Positions 26,156 through 34,921 of a stretch of DNA of 64,000 nucleotides are shown piece after piece. Below the pieces are notes generated by a model, which saw only the letters and a program-made list of their open reading frames with translations, ran no database searches and was not told the origin of the DNA. Position numbers and translations under genes: made by a program. The stretch is from assembly GCF_020906275.1 (NCBI RefSeq), contig NZ_CP086727.1, forward strand, positions 1 to 64,000, read 5' to 3'. The DNA is from Parasphingorhabdus litoris DSM 22379 (GTDB lineage: Bacteria; Pseudomonadota; Alphaproteobacteria; Sphingomonadales; Sphingomonadaceae). How positions within the stretch are numbered: the stretch's first letter is position 1; each line of letters starts with the position of its first letter.

Positions 26156-26892
26156 TTATCGGCTATGGCCAGAGGTAATGCGAGTTGCGTTTTTTGCACG
26201 GTTTCTTGCTGCGCATGGGATGACGCACATGCGAAACCAAGATCAAACCGAACGAGTTTTTCTTTCAGAGCGATGACCGCTTCAGCCGGACCGGCAACGG
26301 CCTCCTCAATCGCGCAATGATTGGCCGCCAGACCGCCGGTTAAAGCGCCGAAAGCCGGCATGATCAAATGCTTTTCACCTTTTACAAAGCAGCGCCGTGA
26401 GACATGCCGTCCGCGCACCGGCACGCGCAATTTGGGATGAAAATGACCGGAAATTTCTGGCAATTTGGTATTGGCGGTCGCCTCGTGACGCAGCGCAAGG
26501 CCTTCGCCAACCCATTCGGCCATCACCTCGCCGCCCCACAGGCCGCTGACATCGCGGTCATGATTGCCGCTAATCCAGATCCATTGCCCAGCATTTGTCA
26601 ATCGCTTGAGCAGCTGCGCCGCTTCCGTTTCCAGTCGTGCCTCACCCTGGTCATCATGATAGTTGTCGCCGAGACAGAAAATTTTCTCCGCGCCGGTCTC
26701 GGTGATCAATGATGCCAGTTCATCGAGTGTCGCCCGGCTATCATAGGGCGGTAGCATCTGTCCCTGCAGCGCATAAAAGCTCGCCTTTTCAAGATGTAGA
26801 TCGGCCACCAACAAGGCCTTTTGCGCTGGCCAATAGAGCGCTGCTGGCGCGACCACATGAAATAGGTGATTGGCGAACGAAAGGGGAACCAT
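26152..26892 (-). CDS. pdeM: Ligase-associated DNA damage response endonuclease PdeM
   Basis: A metallophosphoesterase-type nuclease of the ligase-associated DNA damage system, whose other members are an ATP-dependent ligase, a metallo-beta-lactamase exonuclease and an Lhr-type helicase. The 246-residue protein has the metal motifs VADLHLEKASFYA, CLGDNYHD, ISGNHDRD and SGHFHPK. ATG 26892 is preferred to an ATG 60 bp upstream, which would lie inside the start region of the divergent trhO gene. A GTTC-N7-GTTC sequence occupies codons 2-6. It heads the operon with bioF, bioD and bioA; its usual partner helicase lies 4 kb to the right. Confidence 0.9.
   Translation of the reverse strand: MVPLSFANHLFHVVAPAALYWPAQKALLVADLHLEKASFYALQGQMLPPYDSRATLDELASLITETGAEKIFCLGDNYHDDQGEARLETEAAQLLKRLTNAGQWIWISGNHDRDVSGLWGGEVMAEWVGEGLALRHEATANTKLPEISGHFHPKLRVPVRGRHVSRRCFVKGEKHLIMPAFGALTGGLAANHCAIEEAVAGPAEAVIALKEKLVRFDLGFACASSHAQQETVQKTQLALPLAIADN
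26875..26889 (-). promoter_or_regulatory. Possible LexA box inside the pdeM start
   Basis: On the minus strand GTTCCCCTTTCGTTC matches GTTC-N7-GTTC exactly and covers codons 2-6 of pdeM. LexA binding here would block early elongation or initiation. Because it is coding sequence and a couple of chance matches are expected in 64 kb, confidence is moderate. Confidence 0.4.
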
Positions 26893-26964
26893 TGCTCTGC
26901 TATGCGATGATCCGAGCGTGCGTGCAAGCGGGAAGGGTTGGAATTTCACCAAGCAGGCGACTAT

Positions 26965-27912
26965 ATGCGCGCCATGACGGAATCAAATTTTTCTTACAAG
27001 GTGGCGGCGCTCTATCATTTTGCCGTGGTTGATGATCCTGCGGCCCTGAAGCCGGATATCCTCGCGGCCTGCGAAGCCAATGCGCTAAAAGGTACAATCC
27101 TGTTGGCATCTGAAGGCATTAATGGGACGATTGCGGGCGCCCCTGATGCTATTGATGCAGTAATCGCATTTTTGCGTGACTTGCCCCAATTTACCGGGCT
27201 GGAGGTCAAATATTCTGAGGCCGAAGACATGCCCTTTTTGCGCATGAAGGTCCGGCTGAAGAAGGAAATCGTGACCATGGGTGTCGATGGCATTGATGCC
27301 GCGCGGGCCAAGGGAGACTATGTCGATCCCCAGGAATGGAATGCGATGATTGCGGACCCCGATACAGTCGTGATCGATACGCGCAACGCCTATGAGGTTG
27401 CGATTGGCAGTTTTGAAGGCGCTATTAACCCCGACACCGAGACATTTCGGGATTTTCCGGCATGGTTTGATGATTTTGCCAAACAGCTGCAGGAAAAATC
27501 GGAAACGCAGCCCAAGATAGCCATGTTCTGCACGGGCGGCATACGGTGCGAGAAGGCAACGGCCTATGTGAAAGCACAGGGCTTTGACGATGTTCACCAT
27601 CTGAAAGGTGGCATCCTTAAATATCTTGAAAATGTGCCGGAAGAACAGAGCAGCTGGAAAGGCGATTGTTTCCTGTTCGACCAGCGCGTAGCGGTTGGCC
27701 ATGGGCTTAAAGAAAGCGACTATGATCAATGCCATGCGTGCCGAATGCCTTTAAACGCAGAGGAACGTGCATCCAATAAATATGTTCCGGGTGAAGCCTG
27801 TCCCCATTGCTATGATACACGGACCGAAGAACAGCGCGCCCGCTATCGTGAACGTCAGCGCCAAGTTGAAAAGGCGGCACAAGAAGGCCGCCAACATCTG
27901 GGCAGTTCATGA
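26965..27912 (+). CDS. trhO: tRNA uridine(34) hydroxylase, rhodanese type
   Basis: TrhO (YceA) makes 5-hydroxyuridine at the wobble position of tRNA, using oxygen. The protein has an N-terminal acylphosphatase-like domain (about 1-100), a rhodanese domain with the active cysteine in FCTGGIRCEKAT, and a cysteine-rich C-terminal segment (CHACRMPL and CPHCYDTRTEEQ). ATG 26965 has AGGCGA at suitable spacing; ATG 26974 is an alternative. It is divergent from pdeM and overlaps the following gene by 4 bp. Confidence 0.93.
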   Translation: MRAMTESNFSYKVAALYHFAVVDDPAALKPDILAACEANALKGTILLASEGINGTIAGAPDAIDAVIAFLRDLPQFTGLEVKYSEAEDMPFLRMKVRLKKEIVTMGVDGIDAARAKGDYVDPQEWNAMIADPDTVVIDTRNAYEVAIGSFEGAINPDTETFRDFPAWFDDFAKQLQEKSETQPKIAMFCTGGIRCEKATAYVKAQGFDDVHHLKGGILKYLENVPEEQSSWKGDCFLFDQRVAVGHGLKESDYDQCHACRMPLNAEERASNKYVPGEACPHCYDTRTEEQRARYRERQRQVEKAAQEGRQHLGSS

Positions 27913-28562
27913 CCACCGCGCCGATCCTTTATAGTTTTCGGCGCTGTCCCTATGCGATGCGCGCACGCATGGCGCTATTGATCAGCGAGACGCCGGTGCG
28001 GTTGCGGGAAGTGGTGCTGCGCGACAAACCGGAAGAAATGATCAGCGCCTCCCCAAAGGCGACGGTACCGGTGCTGGTTCAGGACGATGGCGTGGTGATC
28101 GATGAAAGTCTGTCGATCATGTATTGGGCGCTGGAACGCCATGATCCAGAAGGCTGGCTGGATCAGGAAGAGGCGGGCCGCGAATGGATTGCCGAGACGG
28201 ATGGCGACTTCAAGGCCAATCTCGACCGCTATAAATATCCGACGCGCTACGAAGATGTCGATCCTATCGCTCATCGCAGCGCGGGCCTGAAATTTCTCGA
28301 AAAGCTTGATGTGCGCTTATCAAAAAAGGGGCAATTGCTCAGGGAGAAGTCCAGCCTGGCGGACCATGCGATTTTCCCCTTTGTTCGCCAATTTGCCAAT
28401 AATGACCGCGTCTGGTTTGATGCGCTAACGCTACCAGCGCTGCAGACATGGCTGGCGGGACATTTGCAATCGGATCTTTTCCTCACGGCAATGAAAAAAT
28501 ATCCGCAATGGAAAACCGGCGATCCGGAACCTTTATTCGGGATTCATGAAGCTACGATCTAA
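27909..28562 (+). CDS. Glutathione S-transferase family protein
   Basis: A 217-residue protein with an N-terminal thioredoxin-like GST domain (1 to about 80) and an all-helical C-terminal domain. RRCPYAMRARMAL (residues 12-24) is the glutaredoxin/omega-class type active-site region with cysteine C14, ATVPVLV is the cis-proline loop, and DESLSIMYW the glutathione-binding serine region. Substrate is unknown. It overlaps trhO by 4 bp, so they are probably co-transcribed, and its end overlaps the convergent aspartyl protease gene by 11 bp. Confidence 0.9.
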   Translation: MTTAPILYSFRRCPYAMRARMALLISETPVRLREVVLRDKPEEMISASPKATVPVLVQDDGVVIDESLSIMYWALERHDPEGWLDQEEAGREWIAETDGDFKANLDRYKYPTRYEDVDPIAHRSAGLKFLEKLDVRLSKKGQLLREKSSLADHAIFPFVRQFANNDRVWFDALTLPALQTWLAGHLQSDLFLTAMKKYPQWKTGDPEPLFGIHEATI

Positions 28563-29526
28563 TTCGGGTGGCTTTCGGCTTTTCATATTGCCGCTTGGTA
28601 TCCTTAGGCAGCAGGAAATGGATTTTACGCTTCTTGAAATCGATCGCAACCTGGTCAAATTTGCGCAGCACATCCATACCGAGCAATAGCGCCGGTTTCT
28701 TGGCCATGCCCAATCGCTCAAAAGGCGGGGCGTCAGCAAAGGCGACAGGCAGGCTGTCAAATTGTGCGCGGCCTATGCGGAAATCTCGCGCCGTGCCAAA
28801 TTCCACGCCCAATGTCTGGCCGGTAACAGCAATAAGGCTATTCTCTTCGCCCAGCTCTTTGGCGCGCCTTATCAACCGTTTCTTCAGAACCTGATTGGCG
28901 ATCGAGACCTGCGCACCCGTATCGACAATCACATTCACTTTAACGCCGGAAATGGTGGCTTCGGTGAAGATAAGCTGGCCAGATTTGCGGCGGGCTGTAA
29001 CCACAATCTCGCGGCGTGATGCCATGGATTTTGGTTTTGCCGTATCTTCGATGGCAATCTGATTGTTGATGAAGTCAAACAATATGCGTTGATCTTGCAG
29101 CCCATCAAGACCCAATATGCCGTCCGCGCCGATATGCCGGGCCTGCAAAACTGGCGCAATCAGGCTGTCATAGCTCTTTCTGCCAAGCGTCAGTTCGGGA
29201 ACATAAACCATATCAACGATGCTGCTGCCTGCGATACTAATGAGCTCTGCCGGCTCTTCCTCATCCAGTGCAAGCCTTGTGGCTATTTTACGGGACAATA
29301 CGGTTCGCTCTGCACCAGTATCGATAACAAAGGAAAAAGGCCCACGGCCCTCAATGCTGACCGGCACAGTCATTCGCCGGGCACGATCCTCGTCAATATC
29401 GACAATTTCGCTGTCCGCTTTTGTAAGAGATCCCGGCTGCACCGATTGACCCATCGGCATCGGATAGGCGAAAGCCAGCGCCGACGCGACGATTCCGGGA
29501 AGCAGGTTGGAAGAAAATATCGGCAT
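28552..29526 (-). CDS. Two-lobed retropepsin-like aspartyl protease A
   Basis: A 324-residue exported protein (N-terminal hydrophobic segment about residues 8-25) with two retropepsin-like lobes in one chain. Each lobe carries a D-T-G motif: VIDTGAERT (D69) and VIVDTGAQVS (D202); each also has the hydrophobic flap and GADGILGLD or LLGMDVL strand. Single-chain pairing of two lobes recalls pepsin. Caulobacter PerP is a related periplasmic aspartyl protease, but the target here is unknown. The next gene on the same strand is a clear paralogue. Confidence 0.83.
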   Translation of the reverse strand: MPIFSSNLLPGIVASALAFAYPMPMGQSVQPGSLTKADSEIVDIDEDRARRMTVPVSIEGRGPFSFVIDTGAERTVLSRKIATRLALDEEEPAELISIAGSSIVDMVYVPELTLGRKSYDSLIAPVLQARHIGADGILGLDGLQDQRILFDFINNQIAIEDTAKPKSMASRREIVVTARRKSGQLIFTEATISGVKVNVIVDTGAQVSIANQVLKKRLIRRAKELGEENSLIAVTGQTLGVEFGTARDFRIGRAQFDSLPVAFADAPPFERLGMAKKPALLLGMDVLRKFDQVAIDFKKRKIHFLLPKDTKRQYEKPKATRIRS

Positions 29527-29607
29527 TACACTCTCCGAACAAACTTTATTCTAGTCGCTTGTACCACCAAAGCAGATTATTATCAAAATCCGGTAGCCGG
29601 AAATCCA

Positions 29608-30591
29608 TTAGGACGCATCTTTGGGCAACAAGAAATAGATTTTGCGATTAGCGAAATCGATCGCCATCCGGTCAAATTTCCTTAGCGCATCCATGCCTAG
29701 GAACATCGCGGGCTTTTTATCCAGCTTGAGGGCAGCAAAGGGCGCAATATCGGCAAATGCGATGGGAATGACGCCAAATCGCGCACGCCCAATATGCAAT
29801 TCACTAGCGACGCCATAGTCTGCAGCTATCGAGCGACCGGTTACGTCGACAAGATTAATCTGTTGCAGGGCCGACCGCTTCATCCGCAAGCGGCGCTGCA
29901 GCGCCTTGTTGCCAATTGACAATTCCCCGCCGGTATCAATGATGACGCTGACTTTGATCCCCGAAATTTCGGCATTGGTAAAAATCAATTGACCGGAACG
30001 CCGCCGCGCGGTCACAACAATCTCCCGGCGTGAGCGCGCCTTTCGTTTCTGGGATGTATCCTCCACGGCAATGTTGCTGTCAATAAAGTCAAACAGGATG
30101 CGCTGCCCTTGCAGGCTGTCGAGACCCAATACGCCGTCAGCGCCGATATTGGTTGACCGGAATGTGGGCGCCACCAACCCGCCATAGCTGCGCGTGCCCA
30201 AGGTCAGTTCCGGCACATAGACGGTTTGGACAATCGTGTTTCCCGCGAGCGCAACGATATTGACTTCTTCTTCCAGTTCCAGGGTCAGGCTGCCGGCGAT
30301 CTCTTTGGACAAGATAGTACGCTGGGCGGCAGTATCGATAATGAACTCGAAAGGGCCGCTGCCTTCGATGCTCACAGGCACGGTCATGCGCGCCTTCTGG
30401 TCTTCGGCGATGGCAATTTGTTCCGCATCCGGCTTGATGAATTGATCGGGCAGACGATCAGCCAATATCGCCTCGGGTTCGACAATTTCCGGTATCGCGG
30501 CGGCTGCTTCTGGCAAAGGCGCTGCCGGCTCAGCTATTTGTGCTGAAAATAGCAGTGGCAAAACCGCACTTATGGGGGGAAATATACTCAT
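29608..30591 (-). CDS. Two-lobed retropepsin-like aspartyl protease B (paralogue, DTA in lobe 1)
   Basis: A 327-residue paralogue of protease A, 80 bp upstream of it on the same strand. Lobe 2 has the normal motif IIDTGGELS (D219), but lobe 1 reads IIDTAAQRT (D86-T87-A88), with alanine in place of the usual glycine. The catalytic aspartate is kept, so reduced activity or changed dimer geometry is possible rather than certain loss. A proline/alanine-rich linker lies between the signal sequence and lobe 1. ATG 30591 is chosen over a TTG 36 bp upstream. The pair probably arose by tandem duplication. Confidence 0.82.
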   Translation of the reverse strand: MSIFPPISAVLPLLFSAQIAEPAAPLPEAAAAIPEIVEPEAILADRLPDQFIKPDAEQIAIAEDQKARMTVPVSIEGSGPFEFIIDTAAQRTILSKEIAGSLTLELEEEVNIVALAGNTIVQTVYVPELTLGTRSYGGLVAPTFRSTNIGADGVLGLDSLQGQRILFDFIDSNIAVEDTSQKRKARSRREIVVTARRRSGQLIFTNAEISGIKVSVIIDTGGELSIGNKALQRRLRMKRSALQQINLVDVTGRSIAADYGVASELHIGRARFGVIPIAFADIAPFAALKLDKKPAMFLGMDALRKFDRMAIDFANRKIYFLLPKDAS

Positions 30592-30651
30592 CAATGTGTA
30601 GATACCCCAAAATTCGAGTGGCGACAAATATCTTGAAGGTAATGGCCGCCA

Positions 30652-33087
30652 CTAATCGCCGCGCATCGCTTCTTCGATCAGGCTTTCTGCTTCGATAAGC
30701 AGCGCGTCGTCAGTGGCGCCCTGTGCGACATGTTCGCGGCCGATCATCACCAGTACGGGAACGGCTAAAGGGCTCACGCGGTCGAGTTCGACATGCACCA
30801 TAGAGCCTGCCGCCCGTTCCAGCAGATCGCCCAGCCGCGCAACATCGGTCATTCTGGCACGAGCATCTGCCCAGGCAGCCTGCATCAACAGATGATCGGG
30901 TTCATATTTGCGCAATACATCGAAAATCAGGTCGGTTGAAAAAGTCACCTGTTTGCCGGTCTTGCGCTTGCCGGGATGTTGGCGGTCGACCAGGCCGCTG
31001 ATGACCGCCACTTCGCGAAAGGCGCGTTTCAAGAGATAAGAGCCTTCGATCCAGTCGAAAAATTCGTCTTCCAAAATGTCTGCGCTGAATAATGGTGCCG
31101 GATCGGTAACAGGCTCGACGCTCCAGCAGGCCAGCGCATAATCATTGGCAACAAAGCCGATGGGTTTCAGCCCCCGGGTTTCCATCCGGCGTGTTAGAAG
31201 CATGCCAAGTGACTGATGGGCGTTCCAACCTTCAAAGCTATAGGCCGTCATATAATGCAGCCCCTCGTGCGGGAAGGTCTCGACCAATAACTCTCCCGGT
31301 TCAGGCAGCCGCGATCGGTGGTCCTGCATTTCAAGCCATTCGCGCACATCATCGGGGAAGCGCGCCCACCCTGCCCGGTCCGTCAAAAAGCCGCGCACGC
31401 GGTCTGAGAGATGCGTGGTCAGCGGCAGACGCAGACCCATATAGCTGGGGATCATCGCCGCTTTCTTGGTCGCCCGTACAATGACGTCCGATGTGTCGAG
31501 CTTGATCAATTCCAGGCTCATGCCCGCAAAGAAAAATGTGTCGCCGGGGCTCAGGATCGCAGCGAAGCTCTCCTCGACCTTGCCGAGGTTGCGACCGTTT
31601 TTGAACCGCACATTCATCATCGCGGCATCAACTATGATTCCGGCATTCAACCGGTGCTGGGTCGCAAAGCGCGGGTGGACAAGATACCAAACGCCCTTGT
31701 CATCCCGCCTTAACCGCTTGAACTTGTCATAGGCTTTTAGCGCATAGCCGCCATCGCGTGTGAAGCCGAGCACGCGGTCAAAGGTTGCCTTTTCGAGCGC
31801 GCTATAAGGCAGGGAGGCTTGCAGCTCGTCGAGCAGATCATCTTCCTGAAACGGCGCGGCGCAAGCGCAGGTCATGACATGCTGCGCGAGCACATCGAGC
31901 CCGCCGGGGCGAAACGGCTCGCCGTCACGCTTGCCTTCATTGACGGCATCGAGCGCCGCTTGCGCCTCAAGATATTCAAAACGATTGCCCGGCACCAGCA
32001 GCGCCTTGGAAGACACATCCAGCCGGTGATTGGCGCGGCCAATGCGCTGTAGCAGCCGCGAGCTGCCCTTGGGCGCACCCATTTGAATCACACAATCAAT
32101 ATCGCCCCAATCGACACCCAGATCTAGGGAAGCCGTGCAGACCAGCGCACGCATCTTACCCGATGCCATGGCATTTTCTACCTTGCGCCGCGCCTCTTTT
32201 GACAGGCTGCCGTGATGCACTCCGATCGGTAGTGTGTCCTCATTTATTTCCCATAATTTCTGAAAGATAAACTCGGCCAGAAAGCGCGTATTGGTGAAGA
32301 CCAGTGTCATCCGGTTGGCCTTGATCTGCTCCATAACCTGGGGAACGGCATAGACGCCGGCATGCCCCGCCCAAGGCACACGGATCTTGTCGCCTTCTGG
32401 GGTCTCGGGAATCATGATCGCGATGTCGGCAGGTGCACCCTCTTCGCCCAGCACATGGGTAACGGCATCAATATCACCATAGGGCGCCAGCCAAGCGCGA
32501 AAATCATCAGGATCAGCCACGGTTGCCGACAAAGCGGCACGGCGCATATCTGGTGCAATCCGCTGTAGCCGGGCAAGTGATAAGGAAAGCAGATCACCGC
32601 GCTTCCCGGATGCAAAAGCATGCACCTCATCGATGATCACGTGTTTCAGTTTCGCAAACAGCGTGAAACTGTCTTCCTGACTGAGGAGCAAGTTGAGCGA
32701 TTCTGGTGTGGTCAGCAATATCTGCGGCGGCTTTACGCGCTGACGCGCCTTGCGATTGGCGGGCGTATCGCCGCTGCGGGTTTCCACCTTGATCGGAAGG
32801 CCCATTTCATCAATCGGCGTCAGCAGGTTGCGCTGCACATCGACGGCCAGCGCTTTCAGCGGTGAAATGTAGAGCGTGTGGAGGCCGTCAAAATCGGGCT
32901 GCTCGATCAGATCAACCAGCGTCGGCAGAAACCCGGCCAGTGTCTTGCCCGCGCCCGTAGGTGCGGTGAGCAAGGCATGTCGCCCTGCCCTTGCCGCTTC
33001 CAGCATTTCCAACTGATGGCGCCGCACCGTCCATTTACGGGAGGCAAACCAGTCAGAAAGAGGTTCGGGAAGGACTTGGCCGCTCAT
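30652..33087 (-). CDS. Ligase-associated DEXH-box helicase, Lhr type
   Basis: An 811-residue superfamily 2 helicase, the Lhr core form found with PdeM and an ATP-dependent ligase in DNA damage operons. Walker A is APTGAGKTLAG (about residues 38-48), motif II IIDEVHAF, motif III LSAT, and motif VI QRIGRANHR; the winged-helix and DUF4910-like C-terminal region follows. ATG 33087 is used (a GTG precedes it). It lies 4 kb from pdeM on the same strand, separated by the protease pair and by trhO and the GST gene on the other strand. The ligase is not in the window. Confidence 0.92.
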   Translation of the reverse strand: MSGQVLPEPLSDWFASRKWTVRRHQLEMLEAARAGRHALLTAPTGAGKTLAGFLPTLVDLIEQPDFDGLHTLYISPLKALAVDVQRNLLTPIDEMGLPIKVETRSGDTPANRKARQRVKPPQILLTTPESLNLLLSQEDSFTLFAKLKHVIIDEVHAFASGKRGDLLSLSLARLQRIAPDMRRAALSATVADPDDFRAWLAPYGDIDAVTHVLGEEGAPADIAIMIPETPEGDKIRVPWAGHAGVYAVPQVMEQIKANRMTLVFTNTRFLAEFIFQKLWEINEDTLPIGVHHGSLSKEARRKVENAMASGKMRALVCTASLDLGVDWGDIDCVIQMGAPKGSSRLLQRIGRANHRLDVSSKALLVPGNRFEYLEAQAALDAVNEGKRDGEPFRPGGLDVLAQHVMTCACAAPFQEDDLLDELQASLPYSALEKATFDRVLGFTRDGGYALKAYDKFKRLRRDDKGVWYLVHPRFATQHRLNAGIIVDAAMMNVRFKNGRNLGKVEESFAAILSPGDTFFFAGMSLELIKLDTSDVIVRATKKAAMIPSYMGLRLPLTTHLSDRVRGFLTDRAGWARFPDDVREWLEMQDHRSRLPEPGELLVETFPHEGLHYMTAYSFEGWNAHQSLGMLLTRRMETRGLKPIGFVANDYALACWSVEPVTDPAPLFSADILEDEFFDWIEGSYLLKRAFREVAVISGLVDRQHPGKRKTGKQVTFSTDLIFDVLRKYEPDHLLMQAAWADARARMTDVARLGDLLERAAGSMVHVELDRVSPLAVPVLVMIGREHVAQGATDDALLIEAESLIEEAMRGD

Positions 33088-33118
33088 CACTTCACCATAA
33101 GCAGCTAAGCCGAGATAT

Positions 33119-33790
33119 CTAGTAGGTCCCTATCGCCGCTTCAATGCGATCGAGCGTGGGTTTGCGCACCGCCAATTTATTGGCTCCATATGCGCGGCCG
33201 GCAAGTTTGCTGAGCAGTTCGGCCTGTGCTTTTGCCGTTTCCATAACCTGTTCGGCGTCAACCAATATGTCGATATATCCCACGTCCAAAGCTTCCGCTG
33301 GCTCATAGAGCTGCGACTGAATCAGCGCTTGGGTAAGTTTGCGACCGTCCAAACGTGCTTTGGGAAGTTCAACCGCAAAGACCGGCAGATTCATATTGTT
33401 GATCGTTTCGTTGGCACCGTATCGAAACGCCCCTTTCGCGCCGATGCGGGTGTCGCAAGCCAGCAACAGAAACGCACCCATGGCAATGGCATGGCCGTTA
33501 CATGCGGCAATAACCGGAACCCGGCTGCCATAGATTTTGATTAGCATCCTGCTTGCCTGATCCAGCAGCTCGCCAGATCGCGCCGCGCCTTCAGCGGCCA
33601 ACCATTTGAGATCAAATCCGCCGCTGAAGACACCTTCGCGGCCCGAGAGGATAATGGCTTTTGCGCCACTTTCCGCTTCATCGAACTTGGCGACAAAATC
33701 TGCCATCCAATCAGGGTTGATCGCATTAGCCTTGCCATCATCCATTGCCAGATGGGCAATGTCCTCGTCTATCCTGACTGTAATACTCAT
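33119..33790 (-). CDS. Crotonase/enoyl-CoA hydratase family protein
   Basis: A 223-residue crotonase-fold protein. The oxyanion-hole segments are SGREGVFSGGFDLK (about residues 49-62) and AACNGHAIAMGAFLLLACD (about 94-112). The usual hydratase glutamates are not evident at both positions (FRYGANETINN follows), so isomerase, hydratase or another acyl-CoA reaction cannot be decided. It is shorter than the typical 257-residue hydratase, lacking part of the C-terminal helix. A perfect AT-rich inverted repeat lies 17 bp upstream of the start. Confidence 0.82.
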   Translation of the reverse strand: MSITVRIDEDIAHLAMDDGKANAINPDWMADFVAKFDEAESGAKAIILSGREGVFSGGFDLKWLAAEGAARSGELLDQASRMLIKIYGSRVPVIAACNGHAIAMGAFLLLACDTRIGAKGAFRYGANETINNMNLPVFAVELPKARLDGRKLTQALIQSQLYEPAEALDVGYIDILVDAEQVMETAKAQAELLSKLAGRAYGANKLAVRKPTLDRIEAAIGTY

Positions 33791-33806
33791 TTCGGCCTCC
33801 TGACTA

Positions 33807-33830
33807 AAATTTAATCAATCAATTAAATTT
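33807..33830. promoter_or_regulatory. Inverted-repeat operator upstream of the crotonase gene
   Basis: AAATTTAAT (33807-33815) and ATTAAATTT (33822-33830) form a perfect 9-bp inverted repeat with 6 bp between. It lies 17 bp before the crotonase ATG on the minus strand, a position suited to a repressor of the TetR or MarR type. No regulator is adjacent. Confidence 0.5.
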
Positions 33831-33871
33831 GATCAGAAAGCAATTGCTATTTGTGGCAGTGAAAAAGAGGT

Positions 33872-34819
33872 CTAGCGTTTCAATTCGGCCATTAGCCCGA
33901 ATAATTGGGTGACATCAGGGGGCGTCGTGTCGCCTGCATATTCCCGGTATAGCGTCGAAACATTGACCGCGATCCGTTCGCTATCGCCCCAGCTGGAAAA
34001 GTCGCCCAGCTTGATATCATGGGCCGCATCGCGCACGGACAGCCCGGCGTCATAACGTTTGCGCGCTTCACCATCGATAAAATGCAGATAATCCTGAACG
34101 CGCCGGACGCCGGCAATATCGGTAATAGGTCCATGGCCAGGAACGATTGTATCGGGATTGAGATCGATAATATGATCGCAAGCAGCAATCCAGTTGGACA
34201 CTGGCCCCGCCCACATGATCGGTGTGCCTTCAATGAACAATATGTCGCCGGTGAAGACGGTTTTGTCGTCAGGTACATGGACGAGCACGTCACCAGCGGT
34301 GTGCGCCGGGCCGACTTCGATCAAATCGACCCGCTTGTCACCGACCGTCACGCTATATTCACCGCTAAATGTTTTGGTGGGATGTTTTTCCGAGACATCG
34401 GTAAAATCAAAGCTGCCGAAAATGTCGACGAGATATTGCCCGGTCGGCCCCAAATCTTTTGCTTGCGCCATGATCGCGGCAAGAGCCGGAGCCGGCAGTT
34501 CATCCATCTCTTTCGCACTTGCCTCTGACGCAATGATTTCGGCATGCTGGCAGCAACCATTGCCATGCGTATGATCGCCATTGGCATGGGTATTGACGAT
34601 GGTGCCAATATCATCCGCGCCAACGCCCGCCGCATCTGCCATGGTAGCCAGCATTTCGCGGGTGAGACGGGCATCGAACAACGTGTCTACGAGCAGCGAT
34701 TGACCTCCGTCGGTAATCAACCCGGCATTGGACCAACCCCAGCCGCCATCGGGTTGCAAATAGGCGAAAATGCCATTGCCGGTTTCGTATAAGCCTTTCT
34801 GGAACGGGATATTGTCCAT
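33872..34819 (-). CDS. Metallo-beta-lactamase fold hydrolase
   Basis: A 315-residue MBL-fold protein without signal peptide. Metal-binding elements are NTHANGDHTHGN (about residues 76-87), then AHTAGD, FTGDI and VPGHGPI. The first motif reads H-A-N-G-D-H, with asparagine instead of the second histidine of HxHxDH, a variant also seen in some MBL subfamilies. Metal-binding mode and substrate are therefore uncertain. It lies 81 bp upstream of the crotonase gene on the same strand; shared regulation is possible. Confidence 0.85.
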   Translation of the reverse strand: MDNIPFQKGLYETGNGIFAYLQPDGGWGWSNAGLITDGGQSLLVDTLFDARLTREMLATMADAAGVGADDIGTIVNTHANGDHTHGNGCCQHAEIIASEASAKEMDELPAPALAAIMAQAKDLGPTGQYLVDIFGSFDFTDVSEKHPTKTFSGEYSVTVGDKRVDLIEVGPAHTAGDVLVHVPDDKTVFTGDILFIEGTPIMWAGPVSNWIAACDHIIDLNPDTIVPGHGPITDIAGVRRVQDYLHFIDGEARKRYDAGLSVRDAAHDIKLGDFSSWGDSERIAVNVSTLYREYAGDTTPPDVTQLFGLMAELKR

Positions 34820-34921
34820 GCTATCTCTCTCTATGTTATTTTGTTTTCGGCGTTTTGACAGCTTTCAGCCGATTTGGATAGTGGAGCAAAGCTGATTGAT
34901 TTCAGCACTTATTGTGTAAAA

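Noticed and set aside
32641..32656. CACGTG-containing sequence at 32639 and another at 40810, as extra parS sites
   Set aside because: Neither has the TGTTTC/GAAACA arms; only the aroE site matches the parS consensus.
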